A DNA stretch of 48,800 nt from Syntrophorhabdaceae bacterium. GTDB taxonomy: Bacteria; Desulfobacterota; Syntrophorhabdia; Syntrophorhabdales; Syntrophorhabdaceae. The position numbers were made by a program, and so were the translations under genes. Every line of letters starts with the position of its first letter. Position 1 is the first letter of the stretch. This document shows positions 26,893-36,612 of the stretch, one piece after another. The stretch spans positions 1 to 48,800 of the forward strand of contig DATKMQ010000068.1 in assembly GCA_035541755.1 (NCBI GenBank), given 5' to 3'. The notes beneath the pieces are model-generated. The model worked only from the letters and a program-made list of their open reading frames with translations. It made no database searches and had not been told where the DNA came from.

Positions 26893-27777
26893 TTAGTTGT
26901 TGATTAACCTTTTGATCTTTATGGTCTTCGAGGCGGTGTCGGCGACTCCGATGCCGATAAGTGCGCCCTGCTTGTTGAGAAGCCGCGTGGCCTCGCCGTT
27001 CTTCCATTCCCTGGAATTACCCGTAATCGGCACGGGCATGCCATTTTTCAAGAATCTTTCCAAAGCCGTTTCCACTACAACCCCTCGTACAGATTGTAGT
27101 ACATTTTCCAACGATAATAAATAGTTATTTAGATCTTCTTGAATTTTGAAGCGATCCACGTCTACACCCATATCTTCAGTAAATTCCCCATGACGGGTGC
27201 GTTTCAAGGCGTATAGCGTTGACCCGCAGCCAAGTTTCTTTCCAAAATCGTGGGCAAGGGCCCTGATGTAGGTCCCCTTGGAACAGGTCACTTCAACATC
27301 CACGTAGGGGTGGGAATAATCGAGAAAATTGATATCGAAGATCTCCACCTCTTTTTCCGGAGGCTCAATAGGTATCCCTTTACGCGCCCACTTGTAAAGA
27401 GGTTTCTTGTTGATCTTTTTGGACGAGTAGACCGGAATGACCTGGGTTATCTTGCCCACAAACCCTCTCAGCATGGCTTCAAGTGTGGCCCTGTCGAAAA
27501 CCGGAGGATCGACCTTAGTAAGCACCTTCCCTTCAATGTCAAGCGTATCGGTCGTAACGCCGAGGAGAAACCTTGCCCGATAGGCTTTTTCGACATTTTC
27601 AAGAAAAGGGATGAGCTTGACCCCTTCATTGAGCGCGACCGGCAATATTCCTGTCGCGTTTCTGTCAAGGGTCCCTATGTAGCCGATCTTGGTAAAAGTA
27701 TCGATTTTTTTGAGCCGTCTTATCACATCAAAGGAAGACATGCCCGCTTGTTTGTCAATAATCAGAAAACCATTCAA
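26893..27777 (-). CDS. truB: tRNA pseudouridine55 synthase
   Basis: This enzyme of about 294 aa forms pseudouridine at position 55 in the T loop of tRNAs. The catalytic Asp38 is in [13 protein letters not shown]. Also present are RVGYIGT-like IGYIGT, the [16 protein letters not shown] segment and [17 protein letters not shown]. The TTG at 27777 is chosen because GGAGG lies 8 nt upstream and the protein then begins [12 protein letters not shown], the normal family start; the in-frame GTG at 27807 has no ribosome binding site. It lies in the nusA-infB cluster between nrnA and rpsO. Confidence 0.94.
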   Translation of the reverse strand: MNGFLIIDKQAGMSSFDVIRRLKKIDTFTKIGYIGTLDRNATGILPVALNEGVKLIPFLENVEKAYRARFLLGVTTDTLDIEGKVLTKVDPPVFDRATLEAMLRGFVGKITQVIPVYSSKKINKKPLYKWARKGIPIEPPEKEVEIFDINFLDYSHPYVDVEVTCSKGTYIRALAHDFGKKLGCGSTLYALKRTRHGEFTEDMGVDVDRFKIQEDLNNYLLSLENVLQSVRGVVVETALERFLKNGMPVPITGNSREWKNGEATRLLNKQGALIGIGVADTASKTIKIKRLINN

Positions 27778-27808
27778 AACAAAGACCTCCGCATTGTCAA
27801 AATCCACG

Positions 27809-28756
27809 TCATGATATGTTAAATGCCTTTTTCAGCTCGCGTTCCACCGCCTCAAGATCGCCGTCTATCTGGCAACCTGCGGCGTTCTTGTGCCCGCCTC
27901 CGTCGAAACGGTTGCAGATCTCCGCCACATCCACGGTTCCTTTTGAGCGCATACTGATTTTGTAGCGTCTCTCATCAACCTGGCGCATGAGAATCGCGAC
28001 CTCTACGCCGCGGATCTGTTTAATCTCTTCGGCAAAACCATCGGTATGCGCCCTGTCCGTACCCGTCTTCCGGAACATATCGGCAGTCACGTGCGCCATG
28101 GCGATTCTATCGTTGTCGAAGGTTCGCAGGGTGCAGAAGACTTCACCGAGAAGCCTGAATCGTTCTTTAGGATGGTTCTCATAGACCATACGGGATACAT
28201 AGGAGGGTTTAACACCTAATTCAATCATCTCGGTGCAGATGGCATAGGCCGCCACCGAGGCGTTATCGTAGCGCAAAGAACCGGTGTCTGTAAAGACCGC
28301 CGTGTAGAGATTGATCGCCATCTCTTCTGTGACATCGAGCTTCATTGACGCATAGAGGTTGCAGAGAATTTCTCCGGTGGACGAAGCCCCGGGATCTACG
28401 AGATTGATCCTTGCGAAGGCCTCGTTCGTCTCATGGTGATCGATATTTACGAGGGGCCCCATAGCATGCAGGGAATCGCTTACCTGACCGACCCTTGAAA
28501 GATCGCCGCAATCGAGCACGAATATCGCGTCGTACTTCTCATGCGCAAGGCGGTGAATCACGGGGTTCGGCCGCGGCAAGAAGTCATAACGGTATGGCAT
28601 TTGGTCTTTCAAATAAACGACGGACTCCTTACCAAGCGACTTGAGGACCCATGCGAGAGAGAAGACCGAACCAAGCGCGTCCCCATCCGGGTCTATGTGT
28701 GTCGTAATCAGGAACCTCTTTCCTTCACGAATCGTCGTTTCAATCTGACTGAGCAT
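27809..28756 (-). CDS. nrnA: NrnA-type DHH phosphoesterase (oligoribonuclease / pAp phosphatase)
   Basis: This protein of about 315 aa has the DHH/DHHA1 fold. Motif I is THIDPDGDALGS (residues 19-30), motif II is LDCGD, and motif III is NIDHHETN. The DHHA1 end contains RSKGTVDVAEIC and the substrate loop GGGHKNAAGC. NrnA degrades short RNA leftovers (nanoRNA) and dephosphorylates pAp; most bacteria of this group lack orn. ATG 28756, inside the end of rbfA, is chosen because AGAGG lies 3-4 nt upstream and the family starts here. The protein has the same fold as the DHH part of the 18-20 kb fusion. Confidence 0.92.
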   Translation of the reverse strand: MLSQIETTIREGKRFLITTHIDPDGDALGSVFSLAWVLKSLGKESVVYLKDQMPYRYDFLPRPNPVIHRLAHEKYDAIFVLDCGDLSRVGQVSDSLHAMGPLVNIDHHETNEAFARINLVDPGASSTGEILCNLYASMKLDVTEEMAINLYTAVFTDTGSLRYDNASVAAYAICTEMIELGVKPSYVSRMVYENHPKERFRLLGEVFCTLRTFDNDRIAMAHVTADMFRKTGTDRAHTDGFAEEIKQIRGVEVAILMRQVDERRYKISMRSKGTVDVAEICNRFDGGGHKNAAGCQIDGDLEAVERELKKAFNIS

Positions 28757-29090
28757 GGGCCTCTTTCTTGAGAATCTCGTCAATCCTTGCTGCCTTCTCA
28801 AAGGTATCATCAAGCACAAAATTGATCTCCGGCATGTATCTGAGATTTACTCTCTTACCGAGCAGAAATTTTATATAACCCTTTGACCTTTTGAGCGCCT
28901 CCAGCGTATTTTTCTTTGCCTCCTCATCCCCGTATATGGAGAGGTACACCTTTGCAATTTTCAGGTCCTCACTCATCTTTACCCCAAGAATCGTAATGAA
29001 CCCCATCCCTGGATCCCGTATGTCCCGCTGGATAATCAGTGAGATCTCTTCCTGCAACAACTCCTGAACTTTGAGCTTCCTATATCTCAT
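28740..29090 (-). CDS. rbfA: Ribosome-binding factor A
   Basis: This 116-aa KH-fold protein binds the 30S subunit late in assembly, near the 5' end of 16S rRNA. MRYRKLKVQELLQEEISLIIQRDIRDP and the ISVKMSEDLK-type VKMSEDLKIAKVYLS are diagnostic, as is RYMPEINFVLDDTFEKAARIDEIL. Its ATG overlaps the DUF503 stop (AATGAG). Its last 17 nt overlap the chosen nrnA start. The order infB-DUF503-rbfA-nrnA-truB is the classical translation cluster. Confidence 0.96.
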   Translation of the reverse strand: MRYRKLKVQELLQEEISLIIQRDIRDPGMGFITILGVKMSEDLKIAKVYLSIYGDEEAKKNTLEALKRSKGYIKFLLGKRVNLRYMPEINFVLDDTFEKAARIDEILKKEAHAQSD

Positions 29091-29379
29091 TTCCCATCAC
29101 GATGATTTCCGTCCAGGTGTCGATCACCTCGCCGGCGTACAGAGATTCCACATAACGCTGGACATTCTCGAGAGCTGCATGCACATGATCCTTCTTGACG
29201 CCCATGACCGCAAAGCCTATGCTCCCCCTTTGCCAGAGGTTCGAGTCCGCGATCTCCACCATGGATATGTTAAACTTCACCCTCGTTTTTTCAACAATCT
29301 TCTTTATCATCTGTCTCTTGTCTTTGAGCGATTGAGCTTCAGGAAAGAAGATCTCTATTTGAGAAACGCCAACAACCAT
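29080..29379 (-). CDS. DUF503 (YlxP-like) protein
   Basis: This 99-aa protein begins MVVGVSQIEIFFPEAQSLKDKR, the DUF503 signature, with the conserved SNLWQRGSIGFAVM segment. DUF503 proteins adopt a small ferredoxin-like fold and occur between infB and rbfA in many bacteria. A role as a ribosome-assembly or RNA-binding factor has been suggested, but the biochemistry is not firm. GAGAG precedes the ATG. It overlaps rbfA by 11 nt. Confidence 0.92.
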   Translation of the reverse strand: MVVGVSQIEIFFPEAQSLKDKRQMIKKIVEKTRVKFNISMVEIADSNLWQRGSIGFAVMGVKKDHVHAALENVQRYVESLYAGEVIDTWTEIIVMGNEI

Positions 29380-29384
29380 CTCTC

Positions 29385-31967
29385 TTATCCGTCAAGGGTT
29401 TGCCTTTCTTTTTCTTCAACGAAGAATTCAAATACATCGCCTTCTTGTATGTCGTTATACCCCTCAAGGGAGATCCCGCATTCGTATCCGGACTGCACTT
29501 CTCTCACGTCATCTTTGAATCGTTTCAGTGAAGCGATCTTGCCCGTGAAAGTAACCTCGCCATTTCTTACCACCCTGGCTAAGGCGCTTCTCGTTACCTT
29601 GCCCTCGGTCACATAAGACCCTGCAATGGTACCCACCTTGGATACGCTGATGGCTTTTCTCACTTCAGCTTTTCCGATCACGACCTCTACGATCTTGGGT
29701 TCGAGCAGGCCTTCCATGGCCTTTCTCACATCATCAATCATTTCATAGATGATCGAATACGTCCTGATCTCGATCTTCTCCTGTTCGGCTAAAGCCTGTG
29801 CCTTCTGAACGGGTTTCACGTTAAAACCGATTATGATGGCGCCCGTGGCCATAGCAAGGTTGATATCAGTCTCGGTAACAGCCCCGACGCCGCTGTGGGT
29901 GATCTGCACCTCTACCGCATCGGTTGAAAGTTTCTTCAACGCCTCTACGATCGCGTCAATAGTGCCCCGCACATCGCCTTTAAGAATGACATTTAGCACG
30001 ACCTTCTCGGACCCGCCGATCTTGGAATAGAGGTCCTCCAGGGTGGTCCTTGAGCTTTTCAACGCTTCCTTTTCTCTGAGCTTTTCCTGTCTGAATTTAG
30101 AAAGCTCCCGCGCGTAATACTCTTCTGTGGTCACGATGAACCGATCCCCACCATGGGGCACGTCCTGAAAACCGACAACAACGACGGGCGTGGCAGGGGG
30201 CGCTTTTTGAATCCTCTTTCCCCGGTCATCGATCATGGCCCGTACCCTTCCGAAGGTCATGCCGGCAATAAAGGGGTCCTGAATTTTCAAGGTGCCTTCC
30301 TGGATGATGACCGTACCAACGGCGCCATGTCCCCTGTCCAGTTCTGATTCTATTACAGTGCCCTTGGCAAGCTTATCGGGATTGGCCTTTAGTTCAAGCA
30401 TCTCGGCCTGGAGTATGATAAGTTCGAGAAGTGCCTCAATACCCTGTTTCTTTTTTGCGGAAATCTTCGCATAGAGCGTGGTCCCGCCCCATTCCTCCGG
30501 TATAAGATTGAGCTCCGCCAACTCCTTCATGACCTTGTCCGGGTTTGCATTCGATTTATCAATTTTGTTGATGGCAACAATAAGCGGCACACCGGCCGAC
30601 TTGGCGTGGTTAATAGCCTCTATGGTCTGCGGCATGACGCCATCATCAGCGGCCACAACGAGAACAACGATGTCGGTGACGAGCGCCCCGCGTGCCCTCA
30701 TCGCAGTAAATGCTTCATGACCGGGGGTGTCTACAAAGACTATTTCTTTGTTGTTCACGTTCACCTTGTAGGCCCCGATGTGCTGCGTGATACCCCCGGC
30801 TTCGCGCTCCGCCACGTTGGTATTGCGTATGGTATCGAGAAGAAGGGTCTTGCCATGGTCCACGTGTCCCATGATTGTCACCACGGGAGATCTGGGCTTT
30901 AAATTCTCATCCTTTTCCTTTTCCCCCTCCTCGCGCTCTTCACGGGCAAGAAACTCTTCTTCAATAGAGACGATCTTTTCCACGTCGTACCCCAGCTCGG
31001 CGGCTGCAAGACTGGCCGTATCATAATCGATGCTCTTGTTCACCGTCGCGATTATTCCGAGCGGGAGCAGCCTGGTGATAATGTCCTGGGCTTTTATGTT
31101 CATCCTCTTTGCAAGCTCACCGACCTGAATTTCATCACTTATCTTCACGACCTTGCGAAGAGGCTTTACTTCCTTTTTCTCTTCTTCCTCCACCCTTTTC
31201 TCTATGGCCCGGTCTCTCCTGTCCTTCCTGAAGGGCGCCCCTTTGGGTCTCTGGCGCCTGAAGGCATAGAGATCCTCTTCCTTGATGACCACCTTCCGCT
31301 TGAGCATACCTTTCTTCTTAACTTTGGTTTCCTCAAGCTCCTGCTCCTCTATCTTCTTGAGAAGTTTTTCGGTTTTCTTCCTCTGTCGTTCCTCCTCGCT
31401 ACCCCCCTCGGCGAGTGTAAAATCTTTCTCAAGGTCATGTTTGTACGCTTCTTCCAGGACCTTGGTTATCTCTTTCTCTTTTGCCTGCTCGATACGCTCT
31501 GCCCCGCCCTTCAGCGCCTCTTCTTTCTCCTCGGGAACCTCTTCGATTTCCGTCCCGGCAACCTCTTCTTCGCGGGGCCTCTCTTCGATCACTACCTGCG
31601 GGCCTGTTTTGGCCTTTCTCCCGGCAGGTTTCTTGGGCTCTTCCTCAGGTTCCTTTGCCGCCTTTTCCCCAACCCTCTTCCTCGGAGCCTTGGGCTCTGT
31701 CTTCTCCTCAGACGGTTCCTTTACTTCCTCTTTGACCTCTTCTTTTGGCGGGGCCGGCGGCGGTTGGACCCTCCGGCGGATGATCGTCGAGGCGACCCGC
31801 TTCTCTACGAGCGTCTCCCCTCCGGCCGAAGCCTGTTCCCTGGCCTCTTCTTTGCTTGACTCTTCTTTGGTTTTATCTTTTATTTTGACGCCGATTTTTT
31901 TCAGTTTGGCGAGGATTTCTTCGTCATTGGCTTTATCGGTAAGAGCTGTAATCTTTATTTTTGTCAT
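29385..31967 (-). CDS. infB: Translation initiation factor IF-2
   Basis: This 860-aa GTPase delivers fMet-tRNA to the ribosome. It has a short IF2 N-terminal domain, a long charged linker (about 50-280) rich in Glu, Lys and Pro, then a second IF2_N module ([20 protein letters not shown]). The G domain follows: G1 GHVDHGKT, G2 around [12 protein letters not shown]3 DTPGHEAF, G4 NKIDK. The C-terminal domains end in the fMet-tRNA-binding C2 region ([19 protein letters not shown]). AAGGAAGG precedes the ATG. It follows nusA after 56 nt. Confidence 0.98.
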   Translation of the reverse strand: MTKIKITALTDKANDEEILAKLKKIGVKIKDKTKEESSKEEAREQASAGGETLVEKRVASTIIRRRVQPPPAPPKEEVKEEVKEPSEEKTEPKAPRKRVGEKAAKEPEEEPKKPAGRKAKTGPQVVIEERPREEEVAGTEIEEVPEEKEEALKGGAERIEQAKEKEITKVLEEAYKHDLEKDFTLAEGGSEEERQRKKTEKLLKKIEEQELEETKVKKKGMLKRKVVIKEEDLYAFRRQRPKGAPFRKDRRDRAIEKRVEEEEKKEVKPLRKVVKISDEIQVGELAKRMNIKAQDIITRLLPLGIIATVNKSIDYDTASLAAAELGYDVEKIVSIEEEFLAREEREEGEKEKDENLKPRSPVVTIMGHVDHGKTLLLDTIRNTNVAEREAGGITQHIGAYKVNVNNKEIVFVDTPGHEAFTAMRARGALVTDIVVLVVAADDGVMPQTIEAINHAKSAGVPLIVAINKIDKSNANPDKVMKELAELNLIPEEWGGTTLYAKISAKKKQGIEALLELIILQAEMLELKANPDKLAKGTVIESELDRGHGAVGTVIIQEGTLKIQDPFIAGMTFGRVRAMIDDRGKRIQKAPPATPVVVVGFQDVPHGGDRFIVTTEEYYARELSKFRQEKLREKEALKSSRTTLEDLYSKIGGSEKVVLNVILKGDVRGTIDAIVEALKKLSTDAVEVQITHSGVGAVTETDINLAMATGAIIIGFNVKPVQKAQALAEQEKIEIRTYSIIYEMIDDVRKAMEGLLEPKIVEVVIGKAEVRKAISVSKVGTIAGSYVTEGKVTRSALARVVRNGEVTFTGKIASLKRFKDDVREVQSGYECGISLEGYNDIQEGDVFEFFVEEKERQTLDG

Positions 31968-32023
31968 TTCTTGAACCTTCCTTGCTCCCAGAAATATGAG
32001 GAATTCTCCATACGCTTCGACTT

Positions 32024-33325
32024 TTACTCTGTCTTATCTTCCTTATCTTCCGTACCCCCTTCGGTCTGTTTCGGTTCCTCGTTTTCGGCGTTTGCGCTCA
32101 GAAGAGATTTTGCCTCATCGATGATCCGCCTGCAATCGTCAACGGAAATACTGGTAATCTTGTTTAACTCTTCAGGCGTCAATTTGGCAATATCTTTGGG
32201 ATCTCGCAAATACTCATCGTGCAGTACGCGGGCAAGGATTTCGCTGATTTTCAGTTTTTCTGTGAGCTCATCAATAATCTTCTTCGACGTCTTCTCGACT
32301 TCCGATTCACTGCTGATATCGATCTTCCATCCGGTCAGCTTTGACGCGAGCCTGACGTTCTGCCCTTTCTTTCCGATGGCAAGGGAAAGCTGGTCATCGT
32401 TGACGATCACTTCCATCGAATGGTCTTCTTCATTTATGTATACCTTCGATACCTTGGCCGGGGCAAGTGTGTTACAAACGAACTTGGCTATCTCCTTGCT
32501 GTAAGGGATAATGTCGATCTTCTCACCGCGCAGCTCCTGGACGATGGCCTGGACCCTCGATCCTTTGACGCCCACGCAGGCTCCGATCGGATCGATGTCG
32601 TGGTCCTCGCTGTAGACCGATATTTTGGCCCGCTCTCCCGGCTCGCGCGCAGCGCCGAGAATTTTGATAATGCCCTCCTGTATCTCAGGGACCTCCAACT
32701 CGAAAAGCTTCATGAGGAACCCGGGGTGCGTCCTTGAAAGCAGGATTGAACATCCCTTCTGGCTTTTCTCCACGTCGAGTATATAGGCCTTCACCCGTTC
32801 TCTCTGCCGAAACGTTTCCCCCGGTATGACCTCTTTGACCGGCAGAAGCGCCTCAGTCCTCCCGAGATTCACGATAAAGTGGTTCTTCTCTATCCTCTGG
32901 ATCACACCTGTGACGATTTCGCCCCTCTTGTTCTTGTATTCGTTATATATAACATCGCTCTCAGCGTTGCGCACCTTTTGAATAATGATCTGCTTGGCCG
33001 TCTGCGCAGCAATTCGACCCAGAGAAGAGGTGTTCAGCTTGATACCGATGGCGTCTCCTATCATGCACTCCGGGTCGTGGACCTTTGCGTCCTCCACGGA
33101 GATCTCCATATCGGACTCTGCGATCTCTTCGACCACGGTCTTGAATTGGAATACCTCTATCTCGCCGAGCTCCTCGTTATAATGGGCCTCGAGGTCCAGG
33201 TGACTGCCGTATTTCTTCTTGGAGGCGGATAAAATGGCCTCCTCCAGGGCTTCCACAATGGTCTCCTTGGGTATCCCCTTTTCTTTTCCCACCTGTTCGA
33301 TCACATAGTTCAAATCAAAGTACAT
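32024..33325 (-). CDS. nusA: Transcription termination/antitermination protein NusA
   Basis: This 433-aa protein binds RNA polymerase and nascent RNA. The N-terminal domain begins MYFDLNYVIEQVGKEKGI, followed by an S1 domain (GEIVTGVIQRIEKNHFIVNLGR), KH1 and KH2 with GACVGVKGSRVQAI and IGKKGQNVRLASKLTGW. There is a short helix-hairpin-like end (LTPEELNKITSISVDDCRRI) and a very acidic tail. GAGGAG is located 6 nt before the ATG. It forms the standard rimP-nusA-infB operon. Confidence 0.98.
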   Translation of the reverse strand: MYFDLNYVIEQVGKEKGIPKETIVEALEEAILSASKKKYGSHLDLEAHYNEELGEIEVFQFKTVVEEIAESDMEISVEDAKVHDPECMIGDAIGIKLNTSSLGRIAAQTAKQIIIQKVRNAESDVIYNEYKNKRGEIVTGVIQRIEKNHFIVNLGRTEALLPVKEVIPGETFRQRERVKAYILDVEKSQKGCSILLSRTHPGFLMKLFELEVPEIQEGIIKILGAAREPGERAKISVYSEDHDIDPIGACVGVKGSRVQAIVQELRGEKIDIIPYSKEIAKFVCNTLAPAKVSKVYINEEDHSMEVIVNDDQLSLAIGKKGQNVRLASKLTGWKIDISSESEVEKTSKKIIDELTEKLKISEILARVLHDEYLRDPKDIAKLTPEELNKITSISVDDCRRIIDEAKSLLSANAENEEPKQTEGGTEDKEDKTE

Positions 33326-33334
33326 CGTAACTCC

Positions 33335-33799
33335 TCATAGATCAAATTCTAAGTATGCCTTTTTTATAGCACAAATCGGGATAGTAAAAATACCTATTTT
33401 TTCTTTGATTTCCAACTGCTCGGGGGTAACTCTCCCGATCTCTCCCCTGAACTCGCGCTTACCCGCAATCGGATCTCGTGTGACGATTCTACACGTCCGT
33501 CCCTCGTATCGTTCGAAATCGGTGCTTTCCTTGAGCCGCCTCGTTAGGCCCGGAGAGGAGACTTCAAGTGTGTAGGGGTGGTCAATGATATCGTCCACAT
33601 CGAGGCGCCTGGACAGCTCGCGGCTTACGTATTCGCAATCATTTATCGCAATGCCCCCGGTCTTATCGATATAGACCCTGACTAGCCACCTCTTGCCGGC
33701 AGGCTTAAACTCTATTTCCACAAGATCGAGACGTCCATCCTCCAGGATAGGTAGCACTATATCCCTGATCTTTTCTATTATTTCCGTATTGGATAGCAT
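33335..33799 (-). CDS. rimP: Ribosome maturation factor RimP
   Basis: This 154-aa protein assists 30S maturation. The N-terminal domain has the LVEIEFKPAGKRWLVRVYIDKTGG pattern, with ISVDDCE-like AINDCEYVSRELSRRLD, then YTLEVSSPGLTRRLK, a hallmark of the family; the C-terminal part is an SH3-like barrel. It is the first gene of the operon leading into nusA and infB. ATG 33799 lies about 7 nt after the U-tract of the leader hairpin, with AAAGGG immediately before it, an atypically close ribosome binding site. Confidence 0.95.
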   Translation of the reverse strand: MLSNTEIIEKIRDIVLPILEDGRLDLVEIEFKPAGKRWLVRVYIDKTGGIAINDCEYVSRELSRRLDVDDIIDHPYTLEVSSPGLTRRLKESTDFERYEGRTCRIVTRDPIAGKREFRGEIGRVTPEQLEIKEKIGIFTIPICAIKKAYLEFDL

Positions 33800-33805
33800 C
33801 CCTTT

Positions 33806-33833
33806 AAAACAAAAAAGCGGGCTGAACCCACTT
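33806..33833 (-). promoter_or_regulatory. Leader hairpin plus U-tract upstream of rimP (attenuator-like)
   Basis: On the minus strand AAGTGGG (33833-33827), loop TTCAG, and CCCGCTT (33821-33815) form a stem with one G-U pair, directly followed by TTTTTT and GTTTT. It looks like an intrinsic terminator within the rimP leader, 15 nt before the start codon. Similar short AGTGGG/CCCACT hairpins precede rimP in many bacteria, and the rimP-leader is a described RNA element in enterobacteria. Control by NusA through readthrough is an inference. Confidence 0.75.
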
Positions 33834-33842
33834 GAACGTAAT

Positions 33843-33871
33843 ACATTACCACAATATGGAATTTAGTGCAA
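33843..33871 (-). promoter_or_regulatory. Candidate promoter of the rimP-nusA-infB operon
   Basis: TTGCAC (33871-33866) and TAATGT (33848-33843) are 17 nt apart on the minus strand. Transcription would start near 33836, placing the leader hairpin at the very 5' end of the message. The -35 is 4-5 of 6; the -10 is weak. The rest of the gap to 34063 holds no gene I can support. Confidence 0.4.
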
Positions 33872-34063
33872 TAATTAATACTCGCTGCAGGTTACGGGCT
33901 TTCAAGCCTCCCCATAAGGTTTGTGGTGGAAATCGTTTCTTAGTTGACTTTGGCGAGCACCCATGATTAAAGAGATGAGAGGGGTCGACAATTACGGATC
34001 AAATAAGTTTTATCCGCAGGCTTTGTGGAAAAGTGGCAGCAAAATTCTGCACGGGGAGGACAG

Positions 34064-35074
34064 ATGTATCACTATAACACCTATCAGGAGCCAAAACGTA
34101 TACTCGTCACGGGCGGTGCGGGTTTCATCGGCTCGCATCTCTGCGAGCGTCTCGTTGAGGATGGGCACGATGTACTATGCCTCGACAACTATTTCACGGG
34201 GACCAAGAATAATATCCTCCACCTGCTCAAGCATCCGCGATTTGAATTTATGCGATACGACGTAACCGAACCCCTTCTCGTGGAGGTGGATTGGATCTTC
34301 AACCTCGCCTGTCCCGCGAGCCCCATACACTATCAGTACAATCCGGTAAAAACGATCAAGGTGAATGTACTCGGTGCCATGAACATGCTGGGACTCGCCA
34401 AAAGAGTGAGGGCACGGATACTTCAAGCCTCAACAAGCGAAGTTTACGGTGATCCCGAAATTCATCCGCAAACGGAGGATTACTGGGGCCACGTGAACCC
34501 GATCGGCAAGAGAAGTTGCTATGACGAAGGCAAACGGGTTGCCGAGACGCTTTTCTTTGATTATCTCAGACAGAATAAAGTGGATATCAAGGTGGTGCGT
34601 ATCTTCAACACGTATGGTCCGCGCATGAGACCCGATGACGGTCGCGTGGTAAGTAATTTTGTGGTAAGCGCCCTTAAAGGTATGCCCATTACCATTTATG
34701 GAAAAGGGTCGCAGACAAGGTCCTTCTGCTATATCGAAGACATGATAGAGGGCCTCATACGAATGATGGATTATGAGACAGGAGAACAGAAGCGGGGGCG
34801 TGATTACACAAAACCATACCTCTCAGGTTTCCCCGGCCCCATAAACCTCGGAAATCCTGATGAAGTCTCTATCTTTTCCATTGCTGATAAGATCGTCCGC
34901 CTCACAGGCTCGAAATCAAAGCTCGTGTTCGAAGATCTCCCCGAAGACGATCCTATGCGCAGACGTCCTGACATAAGCACAGCGAAGAAAATCCTGAAAT
35001 GGCAGCCACACACGAGGCTGGATGAGGGATTGAAAAAAACTATCGCTTTCTTTAAAGAGGCGAAGAAACATTAA
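34064..35074 (+). CDS. UDP-glucuronate decarboxylase-type NAD-dependent sugar epimerase/dehydratase
   Basis: This 336-aa extended SDR has the Rossmann motif [12 protein letters not shown] (about residues 15-26). Next come LDNYFTG, the STSEVYGDP segment with the catalytic Thr/Ser region, and the catalytic pair Tyr-x3-Lys (SCYDEGKR). [18 protein letters not shown] and [16 protein letters not shown] are typical of UDP-xylose synthases (UXS), which turn UDP-glucuronate into UDP-xylose. ATG 34064 is chosen because GGGGAGG is 5 nt upstream. No other sugar-nucleotide or polysaccharide genes lie beside it, and its stop overlaps the next small gene. Confidence 0.9.
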   Translation: MYHYNTYQEPKRILVTGGAGFIGSHLCERLVEDGHDVLCLDNYFTGTKNNILHLLKHPRFEFMRYDVTEPLLVEVDWIFNLACPASPIHYQYNPVKTIKVNVLGAMNMLGLAKRVRARILQASTSEVYGDPEIHPQTEDYWGHVNPIGKRSCYDEGKRVAETLFFDYLRQNKVDIKVVRIFNTYGPRMRPDDGRVVSNFVVSALKGMPITIYGKGSQTRSFCYIEDMIEGLIRMMDYETGEQKRGRDYTKPYLSGFPGPINLGNPDEVSIFSIADKIVRLTGSKSKLVFEDLPEDDPMRRRPDISTAKKILKWQPHTRLDEGLKKTIAFFKEAKKH

Positions 35075-35325
35075 TGAGACGGGACGATGAGCTTGCTCGA
35101 GCCGGTTGGGAAAGGCGCTTTATCGCGTGCGAGCCGAGGCTTTCCGAGATGGCTGCAATGTACCAGGAGATAGGGCTCGATGTTCACCTTGAACCGCTTC
35201 CCGCTGAAGAAGGCGAGGCCGAGGAGCGAGGATTGTCCTGCGCCGACAGAGAATGTACCGCATGTTTTGATGCGGATAGGGATCGCTACCGGATCATCTT
35301 CACAAGGCCGCGGGCCGACAGCTAG
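35074..35325 (+). CDS. Small Cys-containing conserved-looking protein, 83 aa
   Basis: The start ATG shares one base with the stop of the UXS gene (TAATG). The protein has a WERRF start region, an amphipathic segment MAAMYQEIGLDVHLEPLP, and a C-terminal cluster with three Cys (C-x4-C-x2-C: SCADRECTACF) ending in YRIIFTRPR. This could bind a metal or FeS cluster. I do not recognise a characterised family, but the coupling to the sugar enzyme and clean reading frame support a real gene. Confidence 0.6.
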   Translation: MRRDDELARAGWERRFIACEPRLSEMAAMYQEIGLDVHLEPLPAEEGEAEERGLSCADRECTACFDADRDRYRIIFTRPRADS

Positions 35326-35571
35326 CAGCTCCTCTACGGTATCGAGCGAGAAGACCGTTTCCCGCCTATCGGTCGGCCTTGGTCACATATGGCTAATCTT
35401 TTGAAGAGGGCATAATGGCTGAGGCCAAAAACACGGCACATCCGCTGAAGAATCTGATCTTAAGAGCCAAATTCGCGCAGAGGGTTCGGGGTACGACCTC
35501 ACCTTGGGACGCGTAAAGGTCGTCTGCATTCTGCCTTAACAGGTGCCCGCACAACACAAACAGGGATATAA

Positions 35572-35853
35572 TCAGTTTGATTTCTTTGTGAGCGAGGCCC
35601 AGAGTTTTTCGGCTTCGTCCCGAGCTGATTGTTTGGCCGAAAGGTCCGTAAAACGGAAATAATCGCAGTAGTTGGCTTTCTCCTTTTCCTTCACGTAGTC
35701 GGCCTGGTCTTCTCTGCATGAGTTCGCTTTTCCCGTATCGTAAAAGGAACAGTTGAGGCAGACGTGGAGGTCAGAGCCGCATACGGGACATTCTTCACGG
35801 AAAGAAATCTTCTCGCTTTCGATCTCCGCCTTGCATTTATAGCACTTTTTCAT
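35572..35853 (-). CDS. Small zinc-ribbon protein, 93 aa
   Basis: This protein starts MKKCYKCKAEIESEK, followed by CPVCGSDL (two CxxC pairs), a third pair in HVCLNCSFYD, and single Cys residues in NSCRE and NYCDYF. This rubredoxin/zinc-ribbon-like arrangement, with an FR-x-TD end, matches small conserved hypothetical proteins of delta-type bacteria, without known function. The ATG overlaps the stop of the upstream HAD gene (4 nt), so the two are coupled. The 246-nt gap 35326-35571 shows no clear gene. Confidence 0.7.
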   Translation of the reverse strand: MKKCYKCKAEIESEKISFREECPVCGSDLHVCLNCSFYDTGKANSCREDQADYVKEKEKANYCDYFRFTDLSAKQSARDEAEKLWASLTKKSN

Positions 35854-36512
35854 AAGTCCCCCAGATCTAAAAGCTCCCTGAGATCTTTGATGGTCCTCCT
35901 TCCGTTGATATATGCCCCGGGCCCCGTGTCGGCGCCGTCGCCATCTGTGAGGTGGTAAGATTCGATACCCGCGCTCGCCGGTACATCATAATCGAATACC
36001 GGATGGTCACCGACATGGACAATCTGTGAGGCCGGCACCTGTAACTCATCGCAAAGCCTCTTGTAGAATGCCTTTTCTTTTTTTACCATCCTGTAATCGG
36101 TGGTCGCCGATACAATGTGCGCAAAATAACCGCGAAGGCCTGTGAGGGCAAGCTCTCTGTCGATGAATATCCTGGCGGCGTTCGAGGCGATAACGAGCGA
36201 ATACCTTCGGCCCAAAGCGGCAAGCGTCGCTTCTGCATGGGGGGCGGGCTCTATGTACGATTCATAGAGCTTGAGCAAATCTTCTTTTGAGATGGGAAGC
36301 TTAAATTTCTTAAGCCAGTGGTCTATTTCATACCATAACAGGTTGTGATCACCCACGGATTCATATTCCCGACGGATAATGATCCTGGCCTTGTCAACGG
36401 GGACACCGTACTTCTTCGAATACTCGAGGGGAATCCCGTAGTTCCATACAACGTCGCCGTACGCCGCGTTCACGAGTGTGCCATCGAGATCAAAGGAGAT
36501 GATCTTTTTCAT
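35850..36512 (-). CDS. HAD-family hydrolase
   Basis: This protein of about 220 aa has HAD motif I, SFDLDGTLV; motif II, ASNAA; motif III, Lys in RMVKKEKAFY; and motif IV, HVGDHPVFDYD. The helical cap between I and II indicates class C1. The substrate is unknown. The start MKKIISFDLDGTL at 36512 is the natural family start; upstream in-frame ATGs at 36521 and 36518 exist. A perfect TATAAT (36525-36520) overlaps the ATG at 36521, so the message could start at or near the 36512 ATG and be leaderless. It is coupled to the zinc-ribbon gene and divergent from the CobD-like gene. Confidence 0.88.
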   Translation of the reverse strand: MKKIISFDLDGTLVNAAYGDVVWNYGIPLEYSKKYGVPVDKARIIIRREYESVGDHNLLWYEIDHWLKKFKLPISKEDLLKLYESYIEPAPHAEATLAALGRRYSLVIASNAARIFIDRELALTGLRGYFAHIVSATTDYRMVKKEKAFYKRLCDELQVPASQIVHVGDHPVFDYDVPASAGIESYHLTDGDGADTGPGAYINGRRTIKDLRELLDLGDL

Positions 36513-36612
36513 GGGCATCATTATAACACTATTCCATAGGCCTTTGGCATCTCAAGCGGCACCCCGATTCTTCAAACATTCGTTGATAATTGGTCAAGAA
36601 TCGGTATAGAGT

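Noticed and set aside
31282-31974. 230-aa Ser-rich plus-strand open frame
   Set aside because: It is the reverse of the Glu/Lys-rich linker of IF-2; its Ser/Leu/Phe composition is an artefact of that bias.
35415-35516. 33-aa plus-strand frame with GAAGAGG upstream
   Set aside because: The peptide is short and shows no pattern; the ribosome binding site is modest, so I do not call it a gene without conservation data.
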